A DNA stretch of 64,000 nt from Parvibaculum sp045863935. GTDB taxonomy: Bacteria > Pseudomonadota > Alphaproteobacteria > Parvibaculales > Parvibaculaceae. Each line of letters starts with the position of its first letter. Position 1 is the stretch's first letter. Positions 32,903 to 41,104 of the stretch are shown here, piece by piece. The stretch covers positions 10,385 through 74,384 of the forward strand of contig NZ_BTVP01000018.1 in the NCBI RefSeq assembly GCF_045863935.1, given 5' to 3'. The notes under the pieces were generated by a model. That model was not told the DNA's origin, did no database searches, and saw only the letters and a list, made by a program, of their open reading frames with translations. The translations under genes were made by a program, and so were the position numbers.

Positions 32903-33502
32903 ATGCAACCCGAACACGACGAACGCCGCCGTTATCAGCGCGTCGCCTTTGAGGCGAAGGGCCGCTTCCTGGCACCCGACGGATCGGAACATCCCTGCTC
33001 GATTCGCGACATGTCGCTCGGCGGCATCGCGATCTCGTCCGACGCGCCCATGGAAATTGGCGCGCAGATCATCGTCTATTTCGACGAATTCGGCCGCTTT
33101 GAAGGCCCCGTGGTCCGCTGCTTCGATGGCGGCTTTGCGATCGAAACCGCCATCGCCGGCCCGCGGCGCGAACGCCTGCGTCAGCGCCTCGAGGCCCTCG
33201 CCCGCGGCGAAAAGATCGATATCTCGGCCCGTCGTGCCTTCGCCCGTTACGCGCCCGGCGAGGCGGGTCTCGAGGAGAGCTCGGTCCTCACCCTCGCGGA
33301 CGGCCAGTCCATGCCCTGCCGCATCATCGACATGTCGCTCGGCGGCGCTCAGGTCGCGGTCGAAAACCGGCCACCGATCGGCACCGGCGTCTCGATCGGC
33401 CGCATGACGGGCCGCGTGGTGCGCCACACCGAGGAAGGTGTCGGCATCCAGTTCACCGATATACCCGAGCGCGCGACCGCTCTTTCCCGGCCCTTCGGCT
33501 GA
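32903..33502 (+). CDS. Protein with two tandem PilZ domains
   Basis: 199 residues. The first PilZ domain has the c-di-GMP motif RRRYQR (residues 9-14) and later DMSLGGIAI; the second (about residues 108-190) has RRAFARYAP and DMSLGGAQVAV. In the second, the RxxxR is imperfect. Tandem PilZ proteins are c-di-GMP receptors without their own output domain. ATG 32903 chosen; an upstream in-frame ATG adds 22 residues without similarity. Confidence 0.85.
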   Translation: MQPEHDERRRYQRVAFEAKGRFLAPDGSEHPCSIRDMSLGGIAISSDAPMEIGAQIIVYFDEFGRFEGPVVRCFDGGFAIETAIAGPRRERLRQRLEALARGEKIDISARRAFARYAPGEAGLEESSVLTLADGQSMPCRIIDMSLGGAQVAVENRPPIGTGVSIGRMTGRVVRHTEEGVGIQFTDIPERATALSRPFG

Positions 33503-33593
33503 TATTTACGGCCGGGCCCTGTTGCCCGGCTCCCCCATCTCTCTAGACTTCCCCCTGACGCCGCGCAGACGGCGGAGATTAAAGGGGGCCGAT

Positions 33594-34295
33594 TTGTCCG
33601 GAGAGCATCTCACCACCACCATCGAAAATGGCATCGCCATCCTCACCATGGATGACGGACGAGCCAATGCGCTTGGCCACGCCATGATCGGCGCGCTGCA
33701 TGCCGCCCTCGACCGCGCCGAGAAGGAAGCAAAGGCTGTCCTCATCCTCGGCCGCGAAAACCGCTTCTGTGCCGGTTTCGACCTGGATGTCATGGGCTCC
33801 GGCCCGGAAAACGTACGGAAACTGGTGACCGCGGGCGCCGAACTGCTCATGCGCCTCTATGAATACCCGTTGCCCGTGGTGATGGCCTGCACGGGCCACG
33901 CGCTGGCGGCAGGCGGCCTGTTGCTCCTCTCCGCGGACGCGCGGATCGGCGCCGAGGGTTCCTTCAAGATCGGCCTTCCCGAAGTCGCCATCGGCATGAC
34001 CATGCCCGTCTTCGGCATCGAGCTCGCCCGCGACCGCCTCGCCCGCAACCGCTTCACGGAGGCCGTCACCCAGGCCCGGATCTACGGCCCTGCCGAGGCC
34101 GTCGCGGTCGGCTACCTCGATGCGGCGGTGCCTGCGGGCTCGTTGCTGGAAACCGCAAAGGCGCGAGCGGGAGAACTCGCCGCCCTGCAGCAGCCGGCCT
34201 TCGCAAACACCAAGCACAAGGAGCGCAAGGCGACGATCGGCCTCATTCGCAGCACCATGAAGGCGGATTCAGGAACCTTCGACGGTGCGCAATAG
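33594..34295 (+). CDS. Crotonase / enoyl-CoA hydratase family protein
   Basis: 233 residues from a TTG start with AGGGGG five bases upstream. Crotonase motifs: ILTMDDGRANALG, RENRFCAGFDLDVM (oxyanion hole), GHALAAGGLLLLSADARIG and the Glu of KIGLPEVAIG. The second catalytic Glu of hydratases is not evident (MPVFGIELARDRL), so it may catalyse another crotonase reaction. Shorter than the usual 255-260 residues. One of four crotonases in the window. Confidence 0.85.
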   Translation: MSGEHLTTTIENGIAILTMDDGRANALGHAMIGALHAALDRAEKEAKAVLILGRENRFCAGFDLDVMGSGPENVRKLVTAGAELLMRLYEYPLPVVMACTGHALAAGGLLLLSADARIGAEGSFKIGLPEVAIGMTMPVFGIELARDRLARNRFTEAVTQARIYGPAEAVAVGYLDAAVPAGSLLETAKARAGELAALQQPAFANTKHKERKATIGLIRSTMKADSGTFDGAQ

Positions 34296-34608
34296 CGCCG
34301 GTAATAGCCTGGAAAAAAAATTTCAACCGGCCCTAGGGGATCGGATTGACGCCGCGCCGCTTTCGGCAAGACAGCAGAGACGATCATCCGCGTCCCATGG
34401 CAGGTGCCGGAAAAGCCCTGAAAATATTGGGTTTTTGTCTCTGTATCCAATCGGGACAATTTTAGGCGCATTCAGCTCGTTCAAATTTTAGGAAAACCCG
34501 TTTCAAGTTTGCGGCTTGTTTGCGTCAAATTACTGTCCCGGATTTAAACGGCCACAAATTCCTGACTGCCATTCTCCCACTCAAGGTTTCGGCAGTTGGA
34601 TGGGTATC
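34296..34608. other. Intergenic region before the C93 peptidase gene
   Basis: 313 bp, more AT-rich than its surroundings (AAAATATTGGG, CAATTTTAGG, TTCAAATTTTAGG near 34427-34492), probably housing the promoter of the peptidase gene. No gene or terminator was identified. Confidence 0.45.
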
Positions 34609-35400
34609 ATGTTGTGGCGTGCGAAAATCACGATAGCGGCGAGCGCCTTGGCGCTTCTGGCGGGTTGTCAGTCCCCCGGCTATGTCGGCAGCATCACCTC
34701 CGCACATTTTGAGCGCACATCCGAGGCGCAGATCGTCACCGCGAGCATGCCGACCTATCAGCAGGTCGCAGCACCTTTCGGCTATGTCGGCTTCTGTGTC
34801 CGCAACCCGGATGAATGCGGGGGCGGTACGGACGCGCCGCAGGCCGCCGCGATGACGCCGGAGAAGTGGACGGAGCTCAACAAAGTCAACGACTACGTCA
34901 ACAGCGCCATCCCGCAGGTCAGTGACGCGGCGCTCTATGACCGGGACGAGTGGTGGTCCTATCCCGACGCGCGGGGCGGCGACTGCGAAGACCTCGCCAT
35001 GATGAAGCGCAAGCTCCTGATCGAGCGCGGCTGGGCGCCCGAAAACCTTCTCATCTCCGTGGTGCGCGAATGGAATGGCGACGGCCACGCCGTCCTGCTC
35101 GTGACGACCGACCGCGGCGAATTCGTGCTCGACAACAAGAACTGGGAGATCGTCGCCTGGACCGACGCCCCCTATCAGTGGATCAAGCGTCAGTCGCGCG
35201 AGCGGCCCTTCATCTGGGTCAATCTCGACCACAGAACAATGCGCACCGCACATATCGAAGTTCCGCCTCTCGGTGAACAGGCGCCGTTCCTCGCCATTCT
35301 CCGCAAGACGGAAAAGCCCACCCTCCGTCCGGGCGTTTCAGACGGTCAGACCGCGAGCCGCAGCGCATCGAAGGAGAAACCCACGGCCGCGATCAACTGA
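34609..35400 (+). CDS. Transglutaminase-like cysteine peptidase lipoprotein (LapG-like, C93)
   Basis: About 263 residues. The N-terminus is a lipoprotein signal with lipobox LLAGC. The BTLCP triad is clear: catalytic Cys in GGDCEDLA, His in GDGHAVLLV and Asp in FVLDNKNW. Family members such as LapG cleave surface adhesins near the membrane, though many alphaproteobacterial ones have unknown targets. Start ATG 34609 has GGATGGG upstream; ATG 34600 is possible. No LapD is adjacent; a double-PilZ gene is two genes upstream. Confidence 0.87.
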   Translation: MLWRAKITIAASALALLAGCQSPGYVGSITSAHFERTSEAQIVTASMPTYQQVAAPFGYVGFCVRNPDECGGGTDAPQAAAMTPEKWTELNKVNDYVNSAIPQVSDAALYDRDEWWSYPDARGGDCEDLAMMKRKLLIERGWAPENLLISVVREWNGDGHAVLLVTTDRGEFVLDNKNWEIVAWTDAPYQWIKRQSRERPFIWVNLDHRTMRTAHIEVPPLGEQAPFLAILRKTEKPTLRPGVSDGQTASRSASKEKPTAAIN

Positions 35401-35447
35401 CCTACCGACCGGATCCCCGCCCCCCATTGGATCCGGTCCTGTCGAGG

Positions 35448-35490
35448 CCGGTCCTGTTGCTCCCCCCGCAGCAGGACCGGTTCTTTTTTC
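35448..35490 (+). terminator. Rho-independent terminator
   Basis: CCGGTCCTGTTGC and GCAGCAGGACCGG form a 13-bp stem with one G-U around TCCCCCC, followed by TTCTTTTTT. It ends the C93 peptidase transcript. Confidence 0.92.
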
Positions 35491-35498
35491 TGCGAGCC

Positions 35499-36272
35499 TT
35501 ATTTTCCCGCCCATTTGGGCTTGCGCTTTTCGGCGAAGGCGCGCGGCCCCTCGATCAGGTCCTCGCTCTTGAAGAGCGCGGCAACCGCCGGATATTTTCC
35601 TTCGATCGCCTGTCGCAGGTTCGCTTCGTCGAGACCTTTGTAGACCGACTCCTTGGAGGCGCGGATCGACATGGGCGAGCATTCCATGATGAGGCCGGCC
35701 CAGCGCTTTGCCGCGGCGAGAAGCTCGCCTGCCGGGACAACCTCGTTCACGAAGCCAAGCTCCTTGCCTTCCTTCGCCGGAACCTGACGTCCGGTAAGGA
35801 TCATGCCCATGGCCTGCTTGGTGCCGATCTGGCGTGGCAAGCGGTGAAGGCCGCCGGCAAGCGCCGCGAGGCCGACCTTCGGCTCCGGCAGCGCAAAGAC
35901 CGCATTTTCGGATGCGATGATGAGGTCGCAGGCAAGCGCGATCTCGAAACCGCCGCCCATCGCGACGCCGTTGACGGCGGCGATGACCGGCTTGTTGAGG
36001 TCGTAGCGCGCGGTCAACCCCGCAAAGCCCGACGCCGGAACCTCGAGTTTGCCGCCTTCGGCCTGAAAGCGCAGGTCGTTGCCGGCGCTGAAGGCGCGCT
36101 CGCCCTCGCCCGTGATAATCGCAACCCAGAGGTCCGGATCGGCGGCGAAATCGTCGAATATCTTCTCAAGTTCGAAATTGGCCGGCGGATGCAGCGCGTT
36201 CATGCGCTCCGGCCGGTTTATGGTGACGACAAGAAGGTGCCCGTCGCGTTCGGCCTTGCAGAATTCAGTCAT
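35499..36272 (-). CDS. Enoyl-CoA hydratase/isomerase family protein
   Basis: 257 residues from ATG 36272 (GGGGA six bases upstream). VVTINRPERMNALHP, ERAFSAGNDLRF, NGVAMGGGFEIALACDLI and the catalytic-Glu block LPEPKVGLAALAGGLHRLP. Only the first catalytic Glu is clear, as in the CaiD-like and isomerase subgroups. Likely acts in fatty acyl-CoA or carnitine-type metabolism; stands alone. Confidence 0.9.
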   Translation of the reverse strand: MTEFCKAERDGHLLVVTINRPERMNALHPPANFELEKIFDDFAADPDLWVAIITGEGERAFSAGNDLRFQAEGGKLEVPASGFAGLTARYDLNKPVIAAVNGVAMGGGFEIALACDLIIASENAVFALPEPKVGLAALAGGLHRLPRQIGTKQAMGMILTGRQVPAKEGKELGFVNEVVPAGELLAAAKRWAGLIMECSPMSIRASKESVYKGLDEANLRQAIEGKYPAVAALFKSEDLIEGPRAFAEKRKPKWAGK

Positions 36273-36440
36273 CGGCATTCCCCGTTAATCCGCGTTAACT
36301 TTCGCGTGTTTTGTCGATCTGGCCGAGACTTTGCCCGCTCGTCCGGGCCTCCGCAAGCGCATGTCTGTTGACGTTGCGGTAACCAAAACCATCTAAAAAT
36401 GTAACGAACGATGTACCGAATCCCGCTTCGGCGGCCCCTC

Positions 36441-37202
36441 ATGTCGAACGTAGAACCCATGGCGCAAGTAAACGAAGCATCGGCCCATACCCAGGCGGAC
36501 AGCATCCCTTCGCATCGCTGGGTGCTGAAATATGGCGACAAGGTTTACGGGCCTTACAGCTACGAGGCCATGAAGGGATATGTTGCCGAAGGGCGCGTCG
36601 CCGAGCACAGCATGATCGCCCCTGAGGGAACCCCCGCAGGCGCCGGCATGTGGCAGCACGCAGTCGACATTCCTGCCTTCGCCGTTCTTTTCCGCGCGCC
36701 AGCCGAGGTCGAAGAACAACCCGTCGAACCTGCTGCGGAAGAACCGCGAACCGAGGAAATCGAATCCTCCGCCGAACTCGCGGCAACGGAAGTCTACGAA
36801 GCGGAAGAAACCGTTGCCGCCGCCGAGCCGGTCCGCAAACCAGAGCCGGCTCCCGAAGCCGCGGACGAGCGCTCTGCCTATGGCCCGGGCAAGGGTCAGG
36901 TCGACCGGCGCCGCCAGCCCGACACAGCCAACTTCATCATCGTTCTCGACATCAAGGCACGCTTCGCCGGGCCGCTGGAACAGGCGATCATGTCGCTCGG
37001 ACCGGCCTACAAACTCGCTGCCAATGTCTGGTGCGTGAACACCGATGCAACGGCGGCCGGTCTTCTCAACGAACTCAGCCAGCATATCGGGCGCACGGAC
37101 ACCATGTTCATCGCCGACACGACCCGCGATCGCACGGCATGGAGTTCCATGGGCCCCGAAGTTGACGCAAAAATTCGCCGCGTCTGGCGCCGGACTTACT
37201 GA
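36441..37202 (+). CDS. GYF_2 domain fused to a SinR/Cas2-like domain (putative)
   Basis: About 253 residues. The N-terminal 60 residues (HRWVLKYGDKVYGPYSYEAM, YVAEGRVAEHSMIAPEGT) are a GYF_2 domain, normally a peptide-binding or targeting module. A Glu/Pro/Ala-rich linker (about 75-145) leads to a C-terminal domain, FIIVLDIKARFAGPLEQAI, YKLAANVWCVNTDATAAGLL, GRTDTMFIADTTRDRTAW, whose strand-helix order resembles the ferredoxin-like SinR/VapD/Cas2 group. GYF_2 is firm; the second assignment is inference. Start could be 36411, 36441 or 36459. Confidence 0.65.
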   Translation: MSNVEPMAQVNEASAHTQADSIPSHRWVLKYGDKVYGPYSYEAMKGYVAEGRVAEHSMIAPEGTPAGAGMWQHAVDIPAFAVLFRAPAEVEEQPVEPAAEEPRTEEIESSAELAATEVYEAEETVAAAEPVRKPEPAPEAADERSAYGPGKGQVDRRRQPDTANFIIVLDIKARFAGPLEQAIMSLGPAYKLAANVWCVNTDATAAGLLNELSQHIGRTDTMFIADTTRDRTAWSSMGPEVDAKIRRVWRRTY

Positions 37203-37289
37203 CGCAACCGGACCTGCCTGCGCGATAAAATAACCGCGCAAGGTGGCGATCCAGGTCATGTGCTGTTAGTCTTCCCTTGCTGATGATTT

Positions 37290-37329
37290 GAGGGCCTTCA
37301 GGCTTATTTCCTGAAGGCCCTCATTTTTT
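37290..37329 (+). terminator. Rho-independent terminator
   Basis: GAGGGCCTTCAGG and CTGAAGGCCCTC pair around an 8-base loop, followed by ATTTTTTA. It ends the GYF_2 gene transcript about 90 bp after its stop. Confidence 0.92.
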
Positions 37330-37416
37330 ATCGGCCAATGTTTATCGAGTGAAGTTTGATCGAGACGCGCGGCCGCCTGCCTGCAGGCAATTGCCGCCGC
37401 GCAGAAAGGCAAGGCA

Positions 37417-37848
37417 ATGGCAGCAGCACAGAACGGCGACCGCGTGAAGGTTCACTACACCGGCAAGCTGAACGACGGCACCGTCTTCGACACGAGCCGT
37501 GAAGGAGACCCGATCGAATTCGCCATCGGCAGCCAGATGGTGATTGCCGGATTCGAAAACGCGGTCCTCGGCATGGAACCTGGCGACAGCAAGAGCTTCA
37601 CGGTGGCATCCGCCGAAGCTTATGGCGAACACGATCCGCGCTTCGTGCAGGACGTTCCCCGCAGCGAACTTCCGCCGGAACTCGAACCGCAGCCGGGCAT
37701 GCGTCTGTCCGCGACCGGAAGCGACGGCCGCGAAATCGGACTCGTCATAACGGAAGTGAACGACAGCGCGGTGCGCCTCGACGCGAACCACCCGCTGGCG
37801 GGCGAAGACCTGACATTCGAGATTCAGCTGGTCGAAATCGCCGCCTGA
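37417..37848 (+). CDS. FKBP-type peptidyl-prolyl isomerase, SlyD-like
   Basis: 143 residues. VKVHYTGKLNDGTVFDTS and the short FKBP strands EFAIGSQMVIAGFENAVLGM define the isomerase domain, and the insert from about residue 68 to 115 (AYGEHDPRFVQDVPRSELPP) is the IF chaperone domain of SlyD-type proteins. The His/Cys-rich metal-binding tail of E. coli SlyD is absent. Cytoplasmic folding helper. Confidence 0.93.
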   Translation: MAAAQNGDRVKVHYTGKLNDGTVFDTSREGDPIEFAIGSQMVIAGFENAVLGMEPGDSKSFTVASAEAYGEHDPRFVQDVPRSELPPELEPQPGMRLSATGSDGREIGLVITEVNDSAVRLDANHPLAGEDLTFEIQLVEIAA

Positions 37849-37852
37849 GACC

Positions 37853-39028
37853 TCACGGCCGCGCGAGCGGCAGGCGGTATTGTTCCACCGTCTCCGCCGC
37901 AAGCGGCAATGCATCGGGTCCGAAGTCCGACACCCCTTCTTCTCCGCCGCCGGGGCGGGGCAACGGGATGGGTGCGCCGGGCGCTAGCTGCGGCACAGTT
38001 TCCGCTTCCGCCGCCGGAACGAGAGACGTTTCCCCTGCCTCGCGTTCGGCCGCGGCTTCCGGTTCCCGCGCGTTTTCGTGAACATCCGGCTCCGCGTCGG
38101 CCCCTGCAAGCTCGCGCATGATTGCGTCCGCCCGCCGCCAGCGCAGGATGAGCGGTGAGCCGAGCGCACTCACGTCTGCACAGCGCGCGGCGCCCGTCTC
38201 CCCGCGATCGCAAAGCACGGTCGCCCGGATGAGTTCGAGCTGGAACTGCGAGCGCCGCAGGAACTCCGAAAAGAGCCCGCCCTTCTTTGCCCGTTCGACG
38301 ACGCGGAGATAGGATTCGCAATCCGTCTGCTGACGCTCCTGCAATTCGGCAAGCCGCCGCGCGGCGATGGAGCCCTCCTCCGGCGCCGCTTCGCAGATCC
38401 GCCACATGAGTTCCGCCGTCGCATGATCGTAAAGCAGGATGAGCGCGCGCTGACGCTCCGGCAGTCCCGCGTAAAGCCGCGCCGTGTCACGAGGCGACCA
38501 GCCGCGAAACCCGTCGATGAAAGCGAGAATGTCGACAGGCTCCTCCGGCGCGACCTTGTAGCGCGGACTTGCCTCTTCCGTGACGGTCGGGCGCACGCCG
38601 CGCTTCAGGAAGGAATATTCGCTCGCCCGTCCGAGATCGGGTTCGCCTTCAGCCGTCGCCGGAATGAAAAGAAGCTGCAGACCGAGCGGACGCTCCTCGA
38701 TATGGAAGAAGGCGTCGCGCTGCCCGCCTCTCGCGCTGAGCGCACCTTGCGCGGTTCCCGACTGGGCATCCTCGCGCTCCCCGTTGAGCGTGTAGACAGC
38801 GCCGCCCTGCAAACTCAGGCTGCCGACCACCCGCCGCTCGATCTGCGACAGCGTAAGCGACATGCCGGCCGCGTCGCCGATGCCGTCATACCCGCCACTG
38901 AAGGTCGCCGCGCGAAGCGAATGCGGAAAGACGATAGTGGCCATGCCAAGCAAAAGCAGCGCGGACAAAGCCCGCACTGCTTCCATCATGTCGAATGCCG
39001 CATATCGCGCAGCCAGCCCCCGCATCAT
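37853..39028 (-). CDS. Secreted protein, unknown function
   Basis: 391 residues. A hydrophobic segment (about 18-34) ending SLRAATF acts as signal peptide after a rather long n-region; ATG 39028 is the best available start but ATG 38989 is possible. The middle contains FIDGFRGWSPRDTARLYAGL and a Cys-containing helical part; the C-terminus is a Glu/Pro/Ala-rich low-complexity tail ending in a Pro/Gly stretch. No family recognised. Confidence 0.6.
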   Translation of the reverse strand: MMRGLAARYAAFDMMEAVRALSALLLLGMATIVFPHSLRAATFSGGYDGIGDAAGMSLTLSQIERRVVGSLSLQGGAVYTLNGEREDAQSGTAQGALSARGGQRDAFFHIEERPLGLQLLFIPATAEGEPDLGRASEYSFLKRGVRPTVTEEASPRYKVAPEEPVDILAFIDGFRGWSPRDTARLYAGLPERQRALILLYDHATAELMWRICEAAPEEGSIAARRLAELQERQQTDCESYLRVVERAKKGGLFSEFLRRSQFQLELIRATVLCDRGETGAARCADVSALGSPLILRWRRADAIMRELAGADAEPDVHENAREPEAAAEREAGETSLVPAAEAETVPQLAPGAPIPLPRPGGGEEGVSDFGPDALPLAAETVEQYRLPLARP

Positions 39029-39064
39029 CCGTCTTGCTTTCTCCGGCCCCGGAGAGGCGGCGGA

Positions 39065-39889
39065 TTACCTGCCTTTGAAGTCAGGCTGCCGCTTCTCCAC
39101 ATAGGCCATCATGCCCTCTTTTATGTCTTCCGTCCGCATCAGCGGCAGAAGCTGCAGATAGACATGATGCACATGCTCGGGGAAAGGCTCGTTAAGCCCC
39201 ATGCGCATCATGCGTTTTGCCGCGCGAACGGCAAGCGGCGCATTGGCCGCGATCTCTGCCGCGAGCGCGCGGGCGCGCGGCATCAGTTCCTCATCGGCGA
39301 CAACTTCGGATGCGAGCCCCCAGGCAACGCTTTCGTCGGCGGAGAGCGTGCGGCCGGTAAAGATCAGTTCCGCCGCTTTCGACCAGCCGATAAGCCTTGG
39401 CAGATACCACGTGCCGCCCGATTCGGGCAGCAGGCCGCGCTTGCAGAAGGCGGCCGCAAGCTTGGCCGACTTGCCCATGATGCGGATATCGCAGCCGAGC
39501 GCCGTGTCCATGCCGTAACCGGCAGCGCCGCCGTTCACGGCGCAGATGATCGGCGTCTCCATTTCCTGGAGCACCGTCGGCGGCGTGTTCTTGAGGTCGA
39601 TGCTGGTCGATGTGACGCCGCCGCTCGAGCCGATCGAGAGCCCGGCTCCTTGCGTCTGGGCACGAAGATCGAGACCCGCGCAGAAGGCGCGCCCCGCACC
39701 CGTCAGGATCACGCAGCGCACCTCCGGGTCGGCATCCGCTTCCTGCAACCGCTTGGTGAGCTGGTTCAGCATCGGACCGGAAATCGTGTTCATGCGATCG
39801 GGCGCATTGAGCGTGATCGTCGCGATACGATCGGCGACTTCGTAGAGAACTTCCTGTGCATCCTGCTGCACGGCCTTGGCCTGGCTCAT
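39065..39889 (-). CDS. Enoyl-CoA hydratase/isomerase family protein
   Basis: 274 residues; GGGAGG precedes ATG 39889. ATITLNAPDRMNTISG, GRAFCAGLDLRAQ, NGGAAGYGMDTALGCDIRI and the catalytic block KRGLLPESGGTWYLPRLIG are all present. The C-terminal GMMAYVEKRQPDFKGR is typical. Role in acyl-CoA metabolism; the exact step is not determinable. Confidence 0.92.
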   Translation of the reverse strand: MSQAKAVQQDAQEVLYEVADRIATITLNAPDRMNTISGPMLNQLTKRLQEADADPEVRCVILTGAGRAFCAGLDLRAQTQGAGLSIGSSGGVTSTSIDLKNTPPTVLQEMETPIICAVNGGAAGYGMDTALGCDIRIMGKSAKLAAAFCKRGLLPESGGTWYLPRLIGWSKAAELIFTGRTLSADESVAWGLASEVVADEELMPRARALAAEIAANAPLAVRAAKRMMRMGLNEPFPEHVHHVYLQLLPLMRTEDIKEGMMAYVEKRQPDFKGR

Positions 39890-39953
39890 TTGATCCTCCC
39901 TGGCGGAACGGCGTTTTGTGTTTATGCGGTTGGCCGGACTTTAGCCGATAAAA

Positions 39954-40421
39954 TCAGCCGCAAGTAGCCTCCCCGCCCTCTCCGAACCAGGGGTGGCGGA
40001 CAAAGTCCCCCTCCCCGATCCCGAGACGTCGCGTCAGCCCGCCTTTCACCTCGAGAACACCGTTCACGGGCACGCCCGATTCATGGACATCCAGCGTTTC
40101 CGGCACGGTCATTTCGGCAATCCGGGCGATCCGCCCGTCCGCCTCTATGAAAATCATGTCGAGGGGGATGAGCGTATTCATCATCCAGAAATGCGCGGGC
40201 GTGCACGCGGGATAGAAGAAGAGCATGCCGCTGTCTTCGGCAAGCTCCTCCCGGTACATGAGGCCCCTTCGCTGCTCGTCCGGCGTCAGCGCGAGTTCGA
40301 CGGCAAAGCGGTGCACGGCGCCATCTTGCGTCTCGATAACGGCTTCACGCTCGTCGGCTTGAGCACAGGCCCCGAAAAGAAAAAGCAGCGCAAGCGAAGC
40401 GGACGCAAACAGCCTTCGCAT
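39954..40421 (-). CDS. DUF192 secreted protein
   Basis: 155 residues with a signal peptide ending near GACAQA (possible lipobox LFGAC). The DUF192 domain: HRFAVELALTPDEQRRGLMY, MLFFYPACTPAHFWMMNTLI, PLDMIFIEADGRI and VNGVLEVKGGLTRRLGI. Small exported domain of unknown function. The start overlaps the carbonic anhydrase stop by one base (TGATG), so translation is coupled. Confidence 0.93.
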   Translation of the reverse strand: MRRLFASASLALLFLFGACAQADEREAVIETQDGAVHRFAVELALTPDEQRRGLMYREELAEDSGMLFFYPACTPAHFWMMNTLIPLDMIFIEADGRIARIAEMTVPETLDVHESGVPVNGVLEVKGGLTRRLGIGEGDFVRHPWFGEGGEATCG

Positions 40422-40951
40422 CAGTCGAGCCGCTTCATCTCGCGCGCATAGCGCTGCCAGTTGTGGACATAGTGATCGGCCGAAAGCCGCAGCGCCTCGG
40501 CGGTTTCCTTGTCGAGCGTGCGGATGACCTTGCCGGGCGAGCCGAGCACCATGGAATAGTCCGGTATCTCCTTGTTCTCGGAGATCAGCGTGTTCGCGCC
40601 GATAAGGCAGCCCTTCCCGATCTTCGTATTGTTGAGCACGATGCTGCCGATGCCGACAAGGCTCCCCTCGCCGATCGTGCAGCCATGCAGCATCACCATA
40701 TGGCCGATGGTCACGTTCGCGCCGATGGTGAGCGGCGAACCGGGATCGGTATGCAGCACCGAACCGTCCTGCACGTTGGAATTCTCGCCGATGGTGATGA
40801 GTTCGTTGTCGCCGCGCAGCACCGCGCCAAACCAGACGCTCGCGTTCTTCTCGAGCTTCACATTGCCCATGACTTCCGCATTGGGCGCGATCCAGTATTC
40901 GCCTTCTGCGGGCAGGATCGGCTTCTTGTCGCCAAGGGCATAAACGGGCAT
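40421..40951 (-). CDS. Gamma-carbonic-anhydrase-like hexapeptide protein
   Basis: 176 residues forming a left-handed beta helix of hexapeptide repeats. The metal-binding His pattern is present in DGSVLHTDPG and IGHMVMLHGCTIG. It is close to YrdA/PaaY-type proteins, which bind Zn and may have weak carbonic anhydrase or thioesterase activity. AGGA precedes ATG 40951. Coupled with the DUF192 gene. Confidence 0.93.
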   Translation of the reverse strand: MPVYALGDKKPILPAEGEYWIAPNAEVMGNVKLEKNASVWFGAVLRGDNELITIGENSNVQDGSVLHTDPGSPLTIGANVTIGHMVMLHGCTIGEGSLVGIGSIVLNNTKIGKGCLIGANTLISENKEIPDYSMVLGSPGKVIRTLDKETAEALRLSADHYVHNWQRYAREMKRLD

Positions 40952-41104
40952 CTCGAATTCCTCCTCGAACAGGTCGCTTTTGCCGGACTATGGCACGGGT
41001 CGCGCGGCGATACGAGACTTGCGGAAGCCACCGGAAACAGGCTGTCATCGCTCCGTCAAACCCGCTGCATAGGCTGGCGGCGGCAACAAGGGGAGTGGCG
41101 GCAA

